Below are positions 42,717-51,115 of a DNA stretch of 52,328 bases, piece after piece (position 1 is the stretch's first letter; each line of letters begins with the position of its first letter). The position numbers and the translations under genes were made by a program. Source of the DNA: Streptomyces acidicola (lineage in GTDB: Bacteria > Actinomycetota > Actinomycetes > Streptomycetales > Streptomycetaceae); contig NZ_VMNX01000035.1 of assembly GCF_009377235.1 (NCBI RefSeq), positions 1 to 52,328 of the forward strand, written 5' to 3'. The notes below the pieces were generated by a model that saw only the letters and a list, made by a program, of their open reading frames with translations, made no database searches and had not been told where the DNA came from.

Positions 42717-44771
42717 GTGTCCAAACTGACCGACGTGCCCAAACGGATCCTGATCGGGCGCGCATTGCGCAGTGACCGGCTGGGGGAAACCCTCCTGCCC
42801 AAGCGCATCGCACTCCCCGTCTTCGCTTCCGACCCGCTCTCCTCCGTGGCGTACGCGCCGGGCGAGGTGCTGCTGGTCCTCTCCATCGCGGGCGTGTCGG
42901 CGTACCACTTCAGCCCCTGGATCGCGGTCGCGGTCGTCGTGCTGATGTTCACCGTGGTGGCGTCGTACCGGCAGAACGTGCACGCGTACCCCAGCGGCGG
43001 CGGCGACTACGAGGTGGCGAACACCAACCTCGGCCCGAAGGCCGGCCTCACCGTCGCCAGCGCGCTGCTCGTCGACTACGTCCTCACCGTCGCCGTCTCC
43101 ATCTCCTCCGGTGTGGAGAACCTCGGCTCCGCCATCCCCTTCTTCGTCGAGAACAAGGTGCTGTCCGCCGTCGGCATCATCGTGCTGCTGACGCTGATGA
43201 ACCTGCGCGGGGTGAAGGAGTCCGGGAAGCTCTTCGCGATCCCGACGTACGTGTTCGTCGCGGGCGTCTTCGTCATGATCGGCTGGGGCGCATACCGCGG
43301 TCTGGTGCTCGGCGAGACGATGGAGGCGCCCACCGCCGGCTTCGAGATCAAGGCCGAGCACCAGGGGCTCGCCGGCTTCGCGCTGGTCTTCCTGCTGCTG
43401 CGCGCGTTCTCCTCCGGCTGTGCCGCGCTCACCGGTGTGGAGGCGATCTCCAACGGCGTGCCCGCCTTCCGCAAGCCCAAGTCGAAGAACGCGGCCACCA
43501 CGCTGGCGATGATGGGCCTGCTCGCCGTCACCATGTTCTGCGGCATCATCGGTCTGGCCATGGCGACCAACGTCCGCATGGCCGAGAACCCCGCTCACGA
43601 ACTGCTGGAGAACGGCGTCCCGGTCGGTGACGGCTACGTCCAGAACCCCGTGATCTCCCAGGTCGCGGCCGCCGTCTTCGGCGACGGCACGTTCTTCTTC
43701 GTCCTGCTCGCCGCCGCCACCGCCCTCGTCCTGTTCCTCGCCGCCAACACCGCGTACAACGGCTTCCCGCTGCTCGGCTCGATCCTCGCCCAGGACCGCT
43801 ACCTGCCGCGCCAGCTCCACACCCGCGGCGACCGGCTCGCGTTCTCCAACGGCATCGTGCTGCTCTCGGGCGCGGCCGGACTGCTCGTGTGGATCTACGG
43901 CGCCGACTCAACGCGCCTGATCCAGCTGTACATCGTGGGGGTGTTCGTCTCCTTCACGCTCAGCCAGACCGGCATGGTCCGGCACTGGAACCGTCACCTG
44001 AGGACGGAGCGGGACCCGGCCAAGCGGAGGCACATGGTCCGCTCCCGGGCCATCAACACCTTCGGCGCGTTCTTCACGGGGCTGGTGCTGGTCGTCGTCC
44101 TGGTCACCAAGTTCACGCACGGTGCGTGGGTGGCGCTGGTGGGCATGGTGATCTTCTACGCGACGATGACGGCGATCCGTAAGCACTACGACCGGGTCGC
44201 CGACGAGATCGCGGCACCGGAGGGCCCGAGCGACGACGCCGTGCGCCCGTCCCGTGTCCACTCGGTGGTCCTGATATCGAAGATCCACCGTCCGACACTG
44301 CGCGCCCTCGCCTACGCCAAGCTGCTGCGCTCGCACACCCTGGAGGCCCTCAGCGTCAATGTCGATCCGGCCGAGACCAAGGCGCTCCAGGAGGAGTGGC
44401 ACCGGCGCGGCATCGACGTACCGCTGAAGGTCCTGGACTCGCCGTACCGCGAGATCACGCGCCCGGTCATCGAGTACGTGAAGGGGCTGCGCAAGGAGTC
44501 CCCGCGCGACGTGGTGTCCGTGATCATCCCCGAGTACGTGGTCGGCCACTGGTACGAGCACCTGCTGCACAACCAGAGCGCCCTGCGGCTGAAGGGCAGG
44601 CTGCTGTTCACCCCGGGCGTGATGGTCACCTCGGTGCCGTACCAGCTGGAGTCCAGCGAGGCGGCGCGGAAGCGGGCCCGCAGGCGGCAGGAGTGGAACG
44701 CACCGGGCGCGGTGCGCCGAGGCGTCGCGGAACGGCCCAGGGAGACCAAGGCACCCAGCACCAGGAGCTGA
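42717..44771 (+). CDS. APC superfamily permease, KimA-like (probable K+ importer)
   Basis: 684 residues from a GTG at 42717. After a short basic start comes LPKRIALPVFASDPLSSVAY, which matches the TM1 signature of KimA/APC proteins. About twelve membrane segments run to residue about 485, including SGGGDYEVANTNLGPKAGLT and RAFSSGCAALTGVEAISNGV. A cytoplasmic C-terminal domain of about 170 residues resembles a Usp fold (HSVVLISKIHRPTLRALAYA, VSVIIPEYVVGHWYEHLLHN) as in KimA. KimA of B. subtilis is a high-affinity proton-coupled K+ importer inhibited by c-di-AMP. The nearby TrkA pair supports a K+ role; an amino-acid substrate cannot be excluded. The C-terminal 30 residues are Arg-rich. Confidence 0.87.
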   Translation: MSKLTDVPKRILIGRALRSDRLGETLLPKRIALPVFASDPLSSVAYAPGEVLLVLSIAGVSAYHFSPWIAVAVVVLMFTVVASYRQNVHAYPSGGGDYEVANTNLGPKAGLTVASALLVDYVLTVAVSISSGVENLGSAIPFFVENKVLSAVGIIVLLTLMNLRGVKESGKLFAIPTYVFVAGVFVMIGWGAYRGLVLGETMEAPTAGFEIKAEHQGLAGFALVFLLLRAFSSGCAALTGVEAISNGVPAFRKPKSKNAATTLAMMGLLAVTMFCGIIGLAMATNVRMAENPAHELLENGVPVGDGYVQNPVISQVAAAVFGDGTFFFVLLAAATALVLFLAANTAYNGFPLLGSILAQDRYLPRQLHTRGDRLAFSNGIVLLSGAAGLLVWIYGADSTRLIQLYIVGVFVSFTLSQTGMVRHWNRHLRTERDPAKRRHMVRSRAINTFGAFFTGLVLVVVLVTKFTHGAWVALVGMVIFYATMTAIRKHYDRVADEIAAPEGPSDDAVRPSRVHSVVLISKIHRPTLRALAYAKLLRSHTLEALSVNVDPAETKALQEEWHRRGIDVPLKVLDSPYREITRPVIEYVKGLRKESPRDVVSVIIPEYVVGHWYEHLLHNQSALRLKGRLLFTPGVMVTSVPYQLESSEAARKRARRRQEWNAPGAVRRGVAERPRETKAPSTRS

Positions 44772-44928
44772 CCCGCACCGGCTGAGCGACGGGCTTGTGG
44801 TGAACGGCCGGGTGACACCCACGTAGACTTGTGGGCTGTTGTCCGGCCGCCGGCCTTTTCACGTCGTCGCGTGTCTGCGCACGTCTTCGCCCCTAACGTC
44901 TTGCTCAACGTCTTGGAGTCACCCCGCC

Positions 44929-46257
44929 ATGCAGGCAGAAGAGAAGAAATCGCTGGTGGGGGAGGAGTACGAGGTCGAGATCGGCCCCGTCGCCCACGGC
45001 GGCCACTGCATCGCCCGTACCTCCACGGGCCAGGTCCTCTTCGTCCGGCACGCGCTGCCCGGTGAGCGGGTCGTCGCGCGGGTGACGGAGGGCGAGGAAG
45101 GGGCGCGTTTCCTGCGCGCCGACGCGGTGGAGGTGCTGTCGGCGTCCAAGGACCGTATCGAGGCCCCCTGCCCGTACGCCGGGCCGGGCCGCTGCGGGGG
45201 CTGCGACTGGCAGCACGCCAAGCCGGGCGCCCAGCGGCGGCTCAAGGGCGAGGTCATCGCCGAGCAGCTGCTGCGGCTCGCGGGCCTCACACCCGAGGAG
45301 GCGGGCTGGGACGGCACGGTGGTGCCGGCCGAGGGCGACAAGCTTCCGGCGGGCGAGGTCCCGGCGTGGCGCACACGGGTGCAGTACGCGGTGGACCCCG
45401 ACGGCCGGGCCGGTCTGCGCCGCCACCGCTCGCACGAGGTCGAGCCGGTCGACCACTGCATGATCGCGGCTCCCGGAGTGACCGAGCTGGGCATCGAGAA
45501 GCGCGACTGGACGGGCATGGCGTCCATCGAGGCGATCACGGCGACGGGTTCGCAGGACCGACAGGTGATCCTGACGCCGAAGCCGGGAGCGCGACTGCCC
45601 ATCGTGGAGCTGGACAAGCCGGTGTCGGTGATGCGGGTCGGCGAGAAGGACGGCGGCGTCCATCGCGTCCACGGCCGCCCCTTCGTACGCGAACGCGCGG
45701 ACGGCCGTACGTACCGGGTCGGCAGCGGCGGCTTCTGGCAGGTGCACCCCAAGGCGGCCGACACCCTCGTCACCGCCGTGATGCAGGGACTGCTGCCGCG
45801 CAAGGGCGAGATGGCCCTGGACCTGTACTGCGGGGCGGGCCTCTTCGCGGGCGCCCTCGCGGACCGGCTCGGCGACAAGGGCGCGGTCCTCGGCATCGAG
45901 TCCGGCAAGCGTGCGGTGGAGGACGCCCGGCACAACCTCGCCGCGTTCGACCGCGTCCGCATCGAGCAGGGCAAGGTCGATTCGGTCCTCCCGCGCACCG
46001 GCATCACCGAGGTCGACCTCATCGTCCTGGACCCGCCCCGCGCGGGCGCGGGCCACAAGACGGTCCAGCACCTTTCGTCACTGGGCGCGCGAAGGATCGC
46101 CTACGTGGCCTGCGATCCGGCCGCGCTGGCACGGGACCTGGCGTACTTCCGGGAGGGCGGGTACCGGGTGCGGATGCTGCGGGCGTTCGATCTGTTTCCG
46201 ATGACGCATCATGTGGAGTGCGTGGCGATTCTGGAGCCCGCCGCGAAGGGCTCCTGA
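44929..46257 (+). CDS. class I SAM-dependent RNA methyltransferase with TRAM domain (TrmA/RlmD type)
   Basis: 442 residues from the ATG at 44929, with GGAG 11-14 nt upstream. TRAM domain at about 10-65 (YEVEIGPVAHGGHCIARTST). [4Fe-4S]-type cysteines are Cys81, Cys89 and Cys92 (CPYAGPGRCGGCDWQH) plus a later Cys in PVDHCMIA. SAM motif I is ALDLYCGAGLFAGALAD; the catalytic site is VLDPPRAGAG and YVACDPAALARDLAYF with the nucleophile Cys. The family makes 5-methyluridine in rRNA or tRNA; the exact site is not predictable. The upstream spacer holds three ACGTCTT copies (44879-44913). In mycobacteria the equivalent gene also follows the APC permease. Confidence 0.92.
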   Translation: MQAEEKKSLVGEEYEVEIGPVAHGGHCIARTSTGQVLFVRHALPGERVVARVTEGEEGARFLRADAVEVLSASKDRIEAPCPYAGPGRCGGCDWQHAKPGAQRRLKGEVIAEQLLRLAGLTPEEAGWDGTVVPAEGDKLPAGEVPAWRTRVQYAVDPDGRAGLRRHRSHEVEPVDHCMIAAPGVTELGIEKRDWTGMASIEAITATGSQDRQVILTPKPGARLPIVELDKPVSVMRVGEKDGGVHRVHGRPFVRERADGRTYRVGSGGFWQVHPKAADTLVTAVMQGLLPRKGEMALDLYCGAGLFAGALADRLGDKGAVLGIESGKRAVEDARHNLAAFDRVRIEQGKVDSVLPRTGITEVDLIVLDPPRAGAGHKTVQHLSSLGARRIAYVACDPAALARDLAYFREGGYRVRMLRAFDLFPMTHHVECVAILEPAAKGS

Positions 46258-46354
46258 CCTGCAGATTCATGGATCCGGTAGATCTGCTCGACCTGTTTCC
46301 GGATCCTGGGCGAGTACATCGTGTGGGCCGGATGCAGGCACAGGCGGTACCAGG

Positions 46355-46380
46355 GTCTGCACGCCGCGCGGCGTGCAGAC
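46355..46380. promoter_or_regulatory. 26-bp perfect palindrome before the broken regulator
   Basis: GTCTGCACGCCGC followed directly by GCGGCGTGCAGAC, ending 7 nt before the ATG of the MmyB-type gene. Position and symmetry fit an operator for autoregulation. It could also terminate the methyltransferase transcript, which stops about 100 bp earlier. Confidence 0.6.
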
Positions 46381-46387
46381 TTGCGGT

Positions 46388-47237
46388 ATGGACAAGCAGG
46401 AGCTTGGGGCGTTCCTCCGTAGCCGTCGCTAGCGGCTCCGGCCGGAGGACGTCGGCCTCCCCTCCGGACCGCGACGCCGGACACCGGGTCTTCGCCGCGA
46501 GGAGGCGGCGGTCCTCCCGTACATCTCCACGGAGTACTACATCCGGCTCGAGCAGGGCAGGGCGCCGCGACCGTCGGGCGAGGTCCTCGCGGGGATCGCA
46601 GGCGCGCTGCGGCTGACCGACGCCGAGTCCGACCACCTCCACGTCCTCGCGGGTACCGCGCCGACCCGCGCCCGGCTGCACCGGCGCGATGTCCGCCCGA
46701 GCATCCTCGCGCTCCTCGAGCGGCTGCCGCAGACGGCCGCTATGGTCATGTCCGCCGCGTTCGAGGTGCTCGCGTGGAACGACCTCGCGGCCGCGCTCAT
46801 GGAGGACTTTTCCGGGCTCGCCCCGAAGGACCGCAATCTCGCGCGCCGGGCATTCCTCGGGTCGGAGCGCGCCGATGCGACGCTGTACGGATTTCCGACG
46901 CCGCCGAGTTCCGGCACCGAGTGGTCATGGAGCTCCGCGCCACCCTCGCCCGCTACCCGACGGATCCCGCGGTGACCGGCCTTGTCGACGAGCTCCGCAA
47001 CGCCAGCCCCGACTTCGCCCGGCTCTGGGAGCGGCACGACGTGCAGGCCGCGCCGATGCTCACGAAAACCTTCCGCCCCCGGTCGTCGGGGAGATCACCG
47101 TCGACTGCGACACGCTCACGCTCACGGACCGCGACCAGCACCTCGTGCTCTACAGCGCGCCGCCAGGATTCCCTGACACTGAGGCTCTGGCTCTTCTCAA
47201 CGTACTTGGAGCCGAGGCCGGTGATTATCCGCGGTAG
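46388..47237 (+). pseudogene. broken XRE/MmyB-type transcriptional regulator
   Basis: Reading from the ATG at 46388 gives MDKQELGAFLRSRR, then a TAG (46430-46432) where relatives have Glu, then RLRPEDVGLPSGPRRRTPGL, RREEAAVLPYISTEYYIRLE, QGRAPRPSGEV, a typical HTH_31 domain. The MmyB ligand domain follows (MSAAFEVLAWNDLAAALMED) until a frameshift near 46885. The next frame carries RHRVVMELRATLARYPTDPA to LTKTF, with a second shift near 47075. The last frame reads GEITVDCDTLTLTDRDQHLV and ends EAGDYPR. One nonsense and two frameshift changes make it non-functional. Confidence 0.88.
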
Positions 47238-47401
47238 CGTCGGGGCCGACCCGGAGGCATGGAGCGAGGGCGGCCCCGGCACCGTGCGGCGGTGTTCAGC
47301 ACCTCCAACTCCCACCCCGACCAGCCATCACGTCGTGGTTCGAGGCTCCGTGCTCGCGTCGCAGATTTCCTGTAGTGGCGGCGCACCACTTCCCGGATTC
47401 G

Positions 47402-48514
47402 TTACCTGTCGGAGTGCCGGTCTGTCGCGGGTAGTTCCACAGCGACGCGGATTCCGCCGGCAGGGCGCGGGGTGAGGGTGAGTGTTCCGTCGTGTGCGTG
47501 GGTGATGGTTTTGACGATGGCCAGGCCGAGGCCGACGCCTGCGTGGTCGGTGCGTATGCGTTCGGTGCCGCGCTGGAAGGGTTCGGTGAGGGTCGAGACC
47601 AGCTCTGGGGTGAGCTTCTCGCCGGTGTTTTCGACAGTGAGCACCACAGTCCTGGGGCGGACGCTGGTATTGACCCACACGGTGCCCTGCGCAGGCAGGT
47701 TGTGGACGATCGCGTTGTGCACGAGGTTCGTGGTCAGCTGCAGCAGGAGCGCCGGCGATCCGATCGTGGGGGTGATGTCGCCGCGGGTCTCGATGGTGAC
47801 GCCGTGCTTTTCCGCGAGGGGGAGGAGTGTTTCGGTGGCTTCTTCCGCCATGAGGGACAGGTCGACGTGTTCTCGGGTGAAGGACCGTTGGTCAGCGCGG
47901 CTGAGCAGGAGCAGCGCCTCGGTGAGGTCGATCGCTCGGGTGTTGACGGCGTGGAGGCGGTCGATGATTTCGCCGGTGTCGCGGTTCGGATCGGTGCGGG
48001 CCACGTCGAGAAGTGCCTTGGAGACCGCGAGCGGGGTGCGCAACTCGTGAGAGGCGTTGGCCGCGAATCTCTGCTGTTCGGCGACGTGTGCTTCGAGCCG
48101 CTCCAGCATGCTGTCGAAGACGTCGGCGAGTTCGCGGAACTCGTCTTTGCGGCCCGGTAGCCGGATTCGGTGGGAGAGCGATCCGGTCGAGGCCAGGCGG
48201 GTGGCGCCCGTGATGCGAGTCAGCGGGCCGAGCATCCGGCCGGCGAGGATCCACCCTCCCCCGAGGCCGAGCACCAGCAGGAATGCCAATACTGCGGCTG
48301 CCCTCGGAGCGAAAACGCGCAGAAGGTTGGACCGGATGGGAAAAACACCATGGGAGGTGCCAGTGGAGCCGGGGATGATGAGTGCACGTTCGGGGACGTA
48401 ACGCAGGAGGAACAGCCACACAGCCGCGAGCAGCAGGGCGCCGGCAAGCATGATGAATCCGGTGTAGCTGAGGGTGAGTTTGAGGCGAACACTCAACCCA
48501 GGGGCTCTATCCAC
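47402..48514 (-). CDS. vanS: VanS-type sensor histidine kinase
   Basis: 370 residues from a GTG at 48514 behind GGGAGGCGAGC; it overlaps the vanR stop by 8 nt. TM1 at about 17-38 (LAGALLLAAVWLFLLRYVPE), a short extracytoplasmic loop at about 41-66, TM2 at about 70-92, HAMP, HisKA with His156 in FAANASHELRTPLAV, and HATPase_c (NLVHNAIVHNLP, GVGLGLAIVKTITHAHDG). Sequence and loop length match the actinomycete VanS that responds to vancomycin-type glycopeptides and phosphorylates VanR. The loop differs from what I remember of S. coelicolor VanS, so ligand range may differ. Also homologous to CutS in this window. Confidence 0.85.
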   Translation of the reverse strand: MDRAPGLSVRLKLTLSYTGFIMLAGALLLAAVWLFLLRYVPERALIIPGSTGTSHGVFPIRSNLLRVFAPRAAAVLAFLLVLGLGGGWILAGRMLGPLTRITGATRLASTGSLSHRIRLPGRKDEFRELADVFDSMLERLEAHVAEQQRFAANASHELRTPLAVSKALLDVARTDPNRDTGEIIDRLHAVNTRAIDLTEALLLLSRADQRSFTREHVDLSLMAEEATETLLPLAEKHGVTIETRGDITPTIGSPALLLQLTTNLVHNAIVHNLPAQGTVWVNTSVRPRTVVLTVENTGEKLTPELVSTLTEPFQRGTERIRTDHAGVGLGLAIVKTITHAHDGTLTLTPRPAGGIRVAVELPATDRHSDR

Positions 48515-49202
48515 GCTCGCCTCCCTTGTGACCGGCCTCCGGCTGCGTGTCGATGCGGTAGCCGACGCCTGGCACGGTGGCGATGATCCAGGGTTCTCCG
48601 AGACGCTTGCGCAGTGCCGAGACGGTGATGCGCACGGCGTTGGTGAACGGGTTGGCGTTCTCGTCCCACGCGCGTTCCAGGAGTTCTTCGGCACTGACGA
48701 CACCGCCGTCGGCGACGACGAGGACTTCGAGCACTGCGAACTGCTTTCTGGTCAGCGCGACGTAGCGGCCGTCCCGGTAGACCTCTCTGCGGAACGGGTC
48801 AAGGCGCAGACCTGCGATCTCCCGCACGGGAGGCCTGCTGTGGGCGCGCCTGCGGTCGAGTGCTCTGAGCCTGAGCGCGAGCTCTTGCAGTTCGAACGGC
48901 TTGGTGAGGTAGTCGTCGGCGCCGAGTCCGAACCCTGAGGCCTTGTCGTCGAGACGGTCGGCCGCGGTGAGCATGAGGATCGGCATGTCGCTGCCGGAGG
49001 CGACGATGCGTGTGGCGATCTCGTCACCGGACGGTCCGGGGATGTCGCGGTCGAGGACGGCGATGTCGTAGGCGTTGATGCTCAGCAGTTCCAGAGCGGT
49101 GTCGCCGTCACCTGCGATGTCGGCCGCGATCGCTTCGAGGCGCAGGCCGTCGCGGATGGCTTCTGCCAGATAGGGCTCGTCCTCGACGATCAATACACGC
49201 AT
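48507..49202 (-). CDS. vanR: VanR-type response regulator (OmpR family)
   Basis: 231 residues from the ATG at 49202. Receiver: Glu7-Asp8, phosphoacceptor Asp51 in IAVLDRDIPGPSGDEIA, Thr in MLTAADR, Lys in YLTKPFELQELAL. Winged helix: LTRKQFAVLEVLVVADGGVV, TNAVRITVSALRKRLGEPWI, VPGVGYRID. Nearly the whole length agrees with VanR of S. coelicolor as I remember it. VanR-P normally activates vanRS, vanJ, vanK and vanHAX. Here the divergent genes are vanY and vanJ, separated by 87 bp containing an inverted repeat. Confidence 0.87.
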   Translation of the reverse strand: MRVLIVEDEPYLAEAIRDGLRLEAIAADIAGDGDTALELLSINAYDIAVLDRDIPGPSGDEIATRIVASGSDMPILMLTAADRLDDKASGFGLGADDYLTKPFELQELALRLRALDRRRAHSRPPVREIAGLRLDPFRREVYRDGRYVALTRKQFAVLEVLVVADGGVVSAEELLERAWDENANPFTNAVRITVSALRKRLGEPWIIATVPGVGYRIDTQPEAGHKGGERG

Positions 49203-49218
49203 GCCATTGAGGCTACGA

Positions 49219-49263
49219 GCCGGCACATATCGTCGGTATATCGAAAACCACATACGTGCCGGC
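49219..49263. promoter_or_regulatory. candidate VanR-controlled divergent promoter/operator
   Basis: GCCGGCACATA (49219-49229) and TACGTGCCGGC (49253-49263) form an inverted repeat matching at 10 of 11 pairs. The AT-richer centre has two TATCG direct copies (ATATCGTCGGTATATCG). It fills the space between vanR and vanY starts. Confidence 0.5.
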
Positions 49264-49289
49264 AACACCGCCCTGTCTTCACTGGCGGT

Positions 49290-49988
49290 ATGCGTCACAC
49301 CCCACCATCAGCACGAACAAGAAGCCGCCGCATGCGCCGGCTTCTTGTCGTGGGCCTGATAGTCGTCATCGGAGCCATCGCCGTAGTCCTCGGATACCAG
49401 CTGCCGAATTCCTCGTTCCCCTCGGCGGCGTCACCGTCCCGCTCGGTCGCACCACTGTCCCGTCCGGTCGCACCACCGTCTCCCTCTGGCGCACCGCTCA
49501 CTCATACGTATCGCAGTGAGCGCCGTGGTGCGCTCGGCGAGGCCGGCGGTGTCGTCCCCGACGGCGTGACGGTCTTCGACGACGACATTCCGGCTGTGGC
49601 CAACATCGATCCAGCACTGCTCAAGGCCCTCTGCCGGGCTGCGACGGCTGCCGCGGACGACGGAGTCGAGTTCCACGTCAACAGCGGCTGGCGTTCCCCG
49701 GAGTACCAAGACCATCTTCTTCGCGAGGCGGTCTCCACGTACGGGTCCGAAGACGAGGCCGCCCGATGGGTGGCCACCGCGGCGACGTCTCCTCATGTGT
49801 CGGGGGACGCGGTCGACATCGGGCGCTCCACGGCGACGGCGTGGCTGTCCGAGCACGGTGCCGCATACGGGCTGTGCCAGATCTACAAGAACGAACCCTG
49901 GCACTACGAGCTGCGCGGCAACGCCAGCGATCGTGGTTGCCCGCGCATGTACGCCGACCCCACCCAGGACCCGAGGATGCAGCAGTGA
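49290..49988 (+). CDS. vanY: membrane-anchored D-alanyl-D-alanine carboxypeptidase, VanY/M15 type
   Basis: 232 residues. A basic start and one hydrophobic span (LLVVGLIVVIGAIAVVLGYQ) act as signal anchor; ATG 49332 is an alternative start. A Ser/Pro/Val linker of three 7-residue repeats (49437-49499) leads to the M15 domain: FHVNSGWRSPEYQDHLL, zinc ligands in SPHVSGDAVDIG (His, Asp), and NEPWHYELRG (catalytic Glu and zinc His). Two Cys (ALCRAA, GLCQIY) and RGCPRMYADP occur as in VanY relatives. It should remove the terminal D-Ala from peptidoglycan stem peptides outside the membrane, lowering glycopeptide targets. Its stop overlaps a possible GTG start of vanJ. Confidence 0.88.
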   Translation: MRHTPPSARTRSRRMRRLLVVGLIVVIGAIAVVLGYQLPNSSFPSAASPSRSVAPLSRPVAPPSPSGAPLTHTYRSERRGALGEAGGVVPDGVTVFDDDIPAVANIDPALLKALCRAATAAADDGVEFHVNSGWRSPEYQDHLLREAVSTYGSEDEAARWVATAATSPHVSGDAVDIGRSTATAWLSEHGAAYGLCQIYKNEPWHYELRGNASDRGCPRMYADPTQDPRMQQ

Positions 49989-50035
49989 CCAGCACTTTTC
50001 ATACGGGTAGCACCGACGGTGGGCGAGGACGGACG

Positions 50036-51115
50036 ATGACGCAGGTGGACACGGCGGAGCCTGCACAGGCGGGTGGCGGCCACCGGGATACCGGCTCCAC
50101 CACCTGGCGCGCGGGCATCCGCCGGGCGATGCACATCGCCTCCCGGCCGGGGCCGTGGAAGCGCGGCCCGCTGCTCGCGGCGCTGGCGCTGCTGCTGGGC
50201 CTGTTCATGCTGCTGCACGACAGGATCCCGAACCGGATCGGCGGCCTCGGCAGCCTGGCGGAGACCTTCCTGCCGTGGTTCGGTCTGTTCATCCCGGTGC
50301 TGGCGGCCGGGGCGCTGTGGCGCCGCTCCGCCTCCGCGGTGGTCGCGCTGCTGCTGCCGGTCACGGTATGGCTGAGCCTCTTCGGCGGTCTGCTCAGCGA
50401 CAAGTCCCACTCGGGCAGCGCCCTCACCGTGGCCAGCCACAACGTCGGCGCCGACAACCCCGACCCGGCCGGCACCGCTCGGGACCTGGCCGCCTCCGGC
50501 GCGGACGTGCTGGCCCTGGAGGAGATCACCCCGCAGGCGAAGCCGCAGTACGAGAAGGAGCTGGAGAAGGCGTACCCGTACCACACGGTGCAGGGCACGG
50601 TCGGGCTGTGGAGCAAGCTGCCGCTGTCGGACACCCAGCCGGTCGACACCAAGATGGACTACGGGCCGCTGGGGGACACCAAGCCGGTCGACAGCAAGAT
50701 GGCCTACAACCGGGCGCTGCGCACCACGGTGGCCACGGACCAGGGTCCGCTGGCGGTGTATGTGGCCCACCTGGGGTCCGTACGCGTGCTTCCCAGGAAT
50801 GGCTTTTGGACGGACAGCCGGGACCGCGGCGCGCAGGCGCTCGCCGAGGCCGTCGCCGCCGAGCCGAACGAGCGGGTGGTGCTGCTCGGCGACCTGAACG
50901 GCACCACGGACGACCGCGCGTTCGCCGGCATCACCTCGCGGCTGCACTCGGTCCAGGACACGGCCGGGGACGGCTTCGGCTTCAGCTGGCCGGCGAAGTT
51001 CCCGGTGGCGCGCATCGACCAGATCCTGGTCCGCGGCGTGGAGCCGGCGAGCTCGTGGGTACTGCCGGCCACCGGCAGCGACCACCTGCCGGTGGCGGCC
51101 GGAATCAGCTGGTGA
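50036..51115 (+). CDS. vanJ: VanJ-type membrane protein with endonuclease/exonuclease/phosphatase domain
   Basis: 359 residues from the ATG at 50036; a GTG at 49985 overlapping the vanY stop would add 17. Three hydrophobic helices at about 40-125 (LLAALALLLGLFMLLHD, FLPWFGLFIPVLAAGALW, AVVALLLPVTVWLSLFGGLL) place an EEP domain outside the membrane: VASHNVGADNPDP, LALEEIT (metal Glu), VAHLGS, LLGDLNGTTDD (Asp/Asn) and TGSDHLPV (Asp/His). VanJ of S. coelicolor has this design, is VanR-regulated and gives teicoplanin resistance, probably by acting on lipid-linked pyrophosphates. A 45-bp imperfect tandem repeat lies at 50624-50713 inside the domain. Confidence 0.86.
   Translation: MTQVDTAEPAQAGGGHRDTGSTTWRAGIRRAMHIASRPGPWKRGPLLAALALLLGLFMLLHDRIPNRIGGLGSLAETFLPWFGLFIPVLAAGALWRRSASAVVALLLPVTVWLSLFGGLLSDKSHSGSALTVASHNVGADNPDPAGTARDLAASGADVLALEEITPQAKPQYEKELEKAYPYHTVQGTVGLWSKLPLSDTQPVDTKMDYGPLGDTKPVDSKMAYNRALRTTVATDQGPLAVYVAHLGSVRVLPRNGFWTDSRDRGAQALAEAVAAEPNERVVLLGDLNGTTDDRAFAGITSRLHSVQDTAGDGFGFSWPAKFPVARIDQILVRGVEPASSWVLPATGSDHLPVAAGISW

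Noticed and set aside
47238..47401. Further coding sequence between the broken regulator and vanS
   Set aside because: Only short frames without motifs; taken as the vanS 3' flank.
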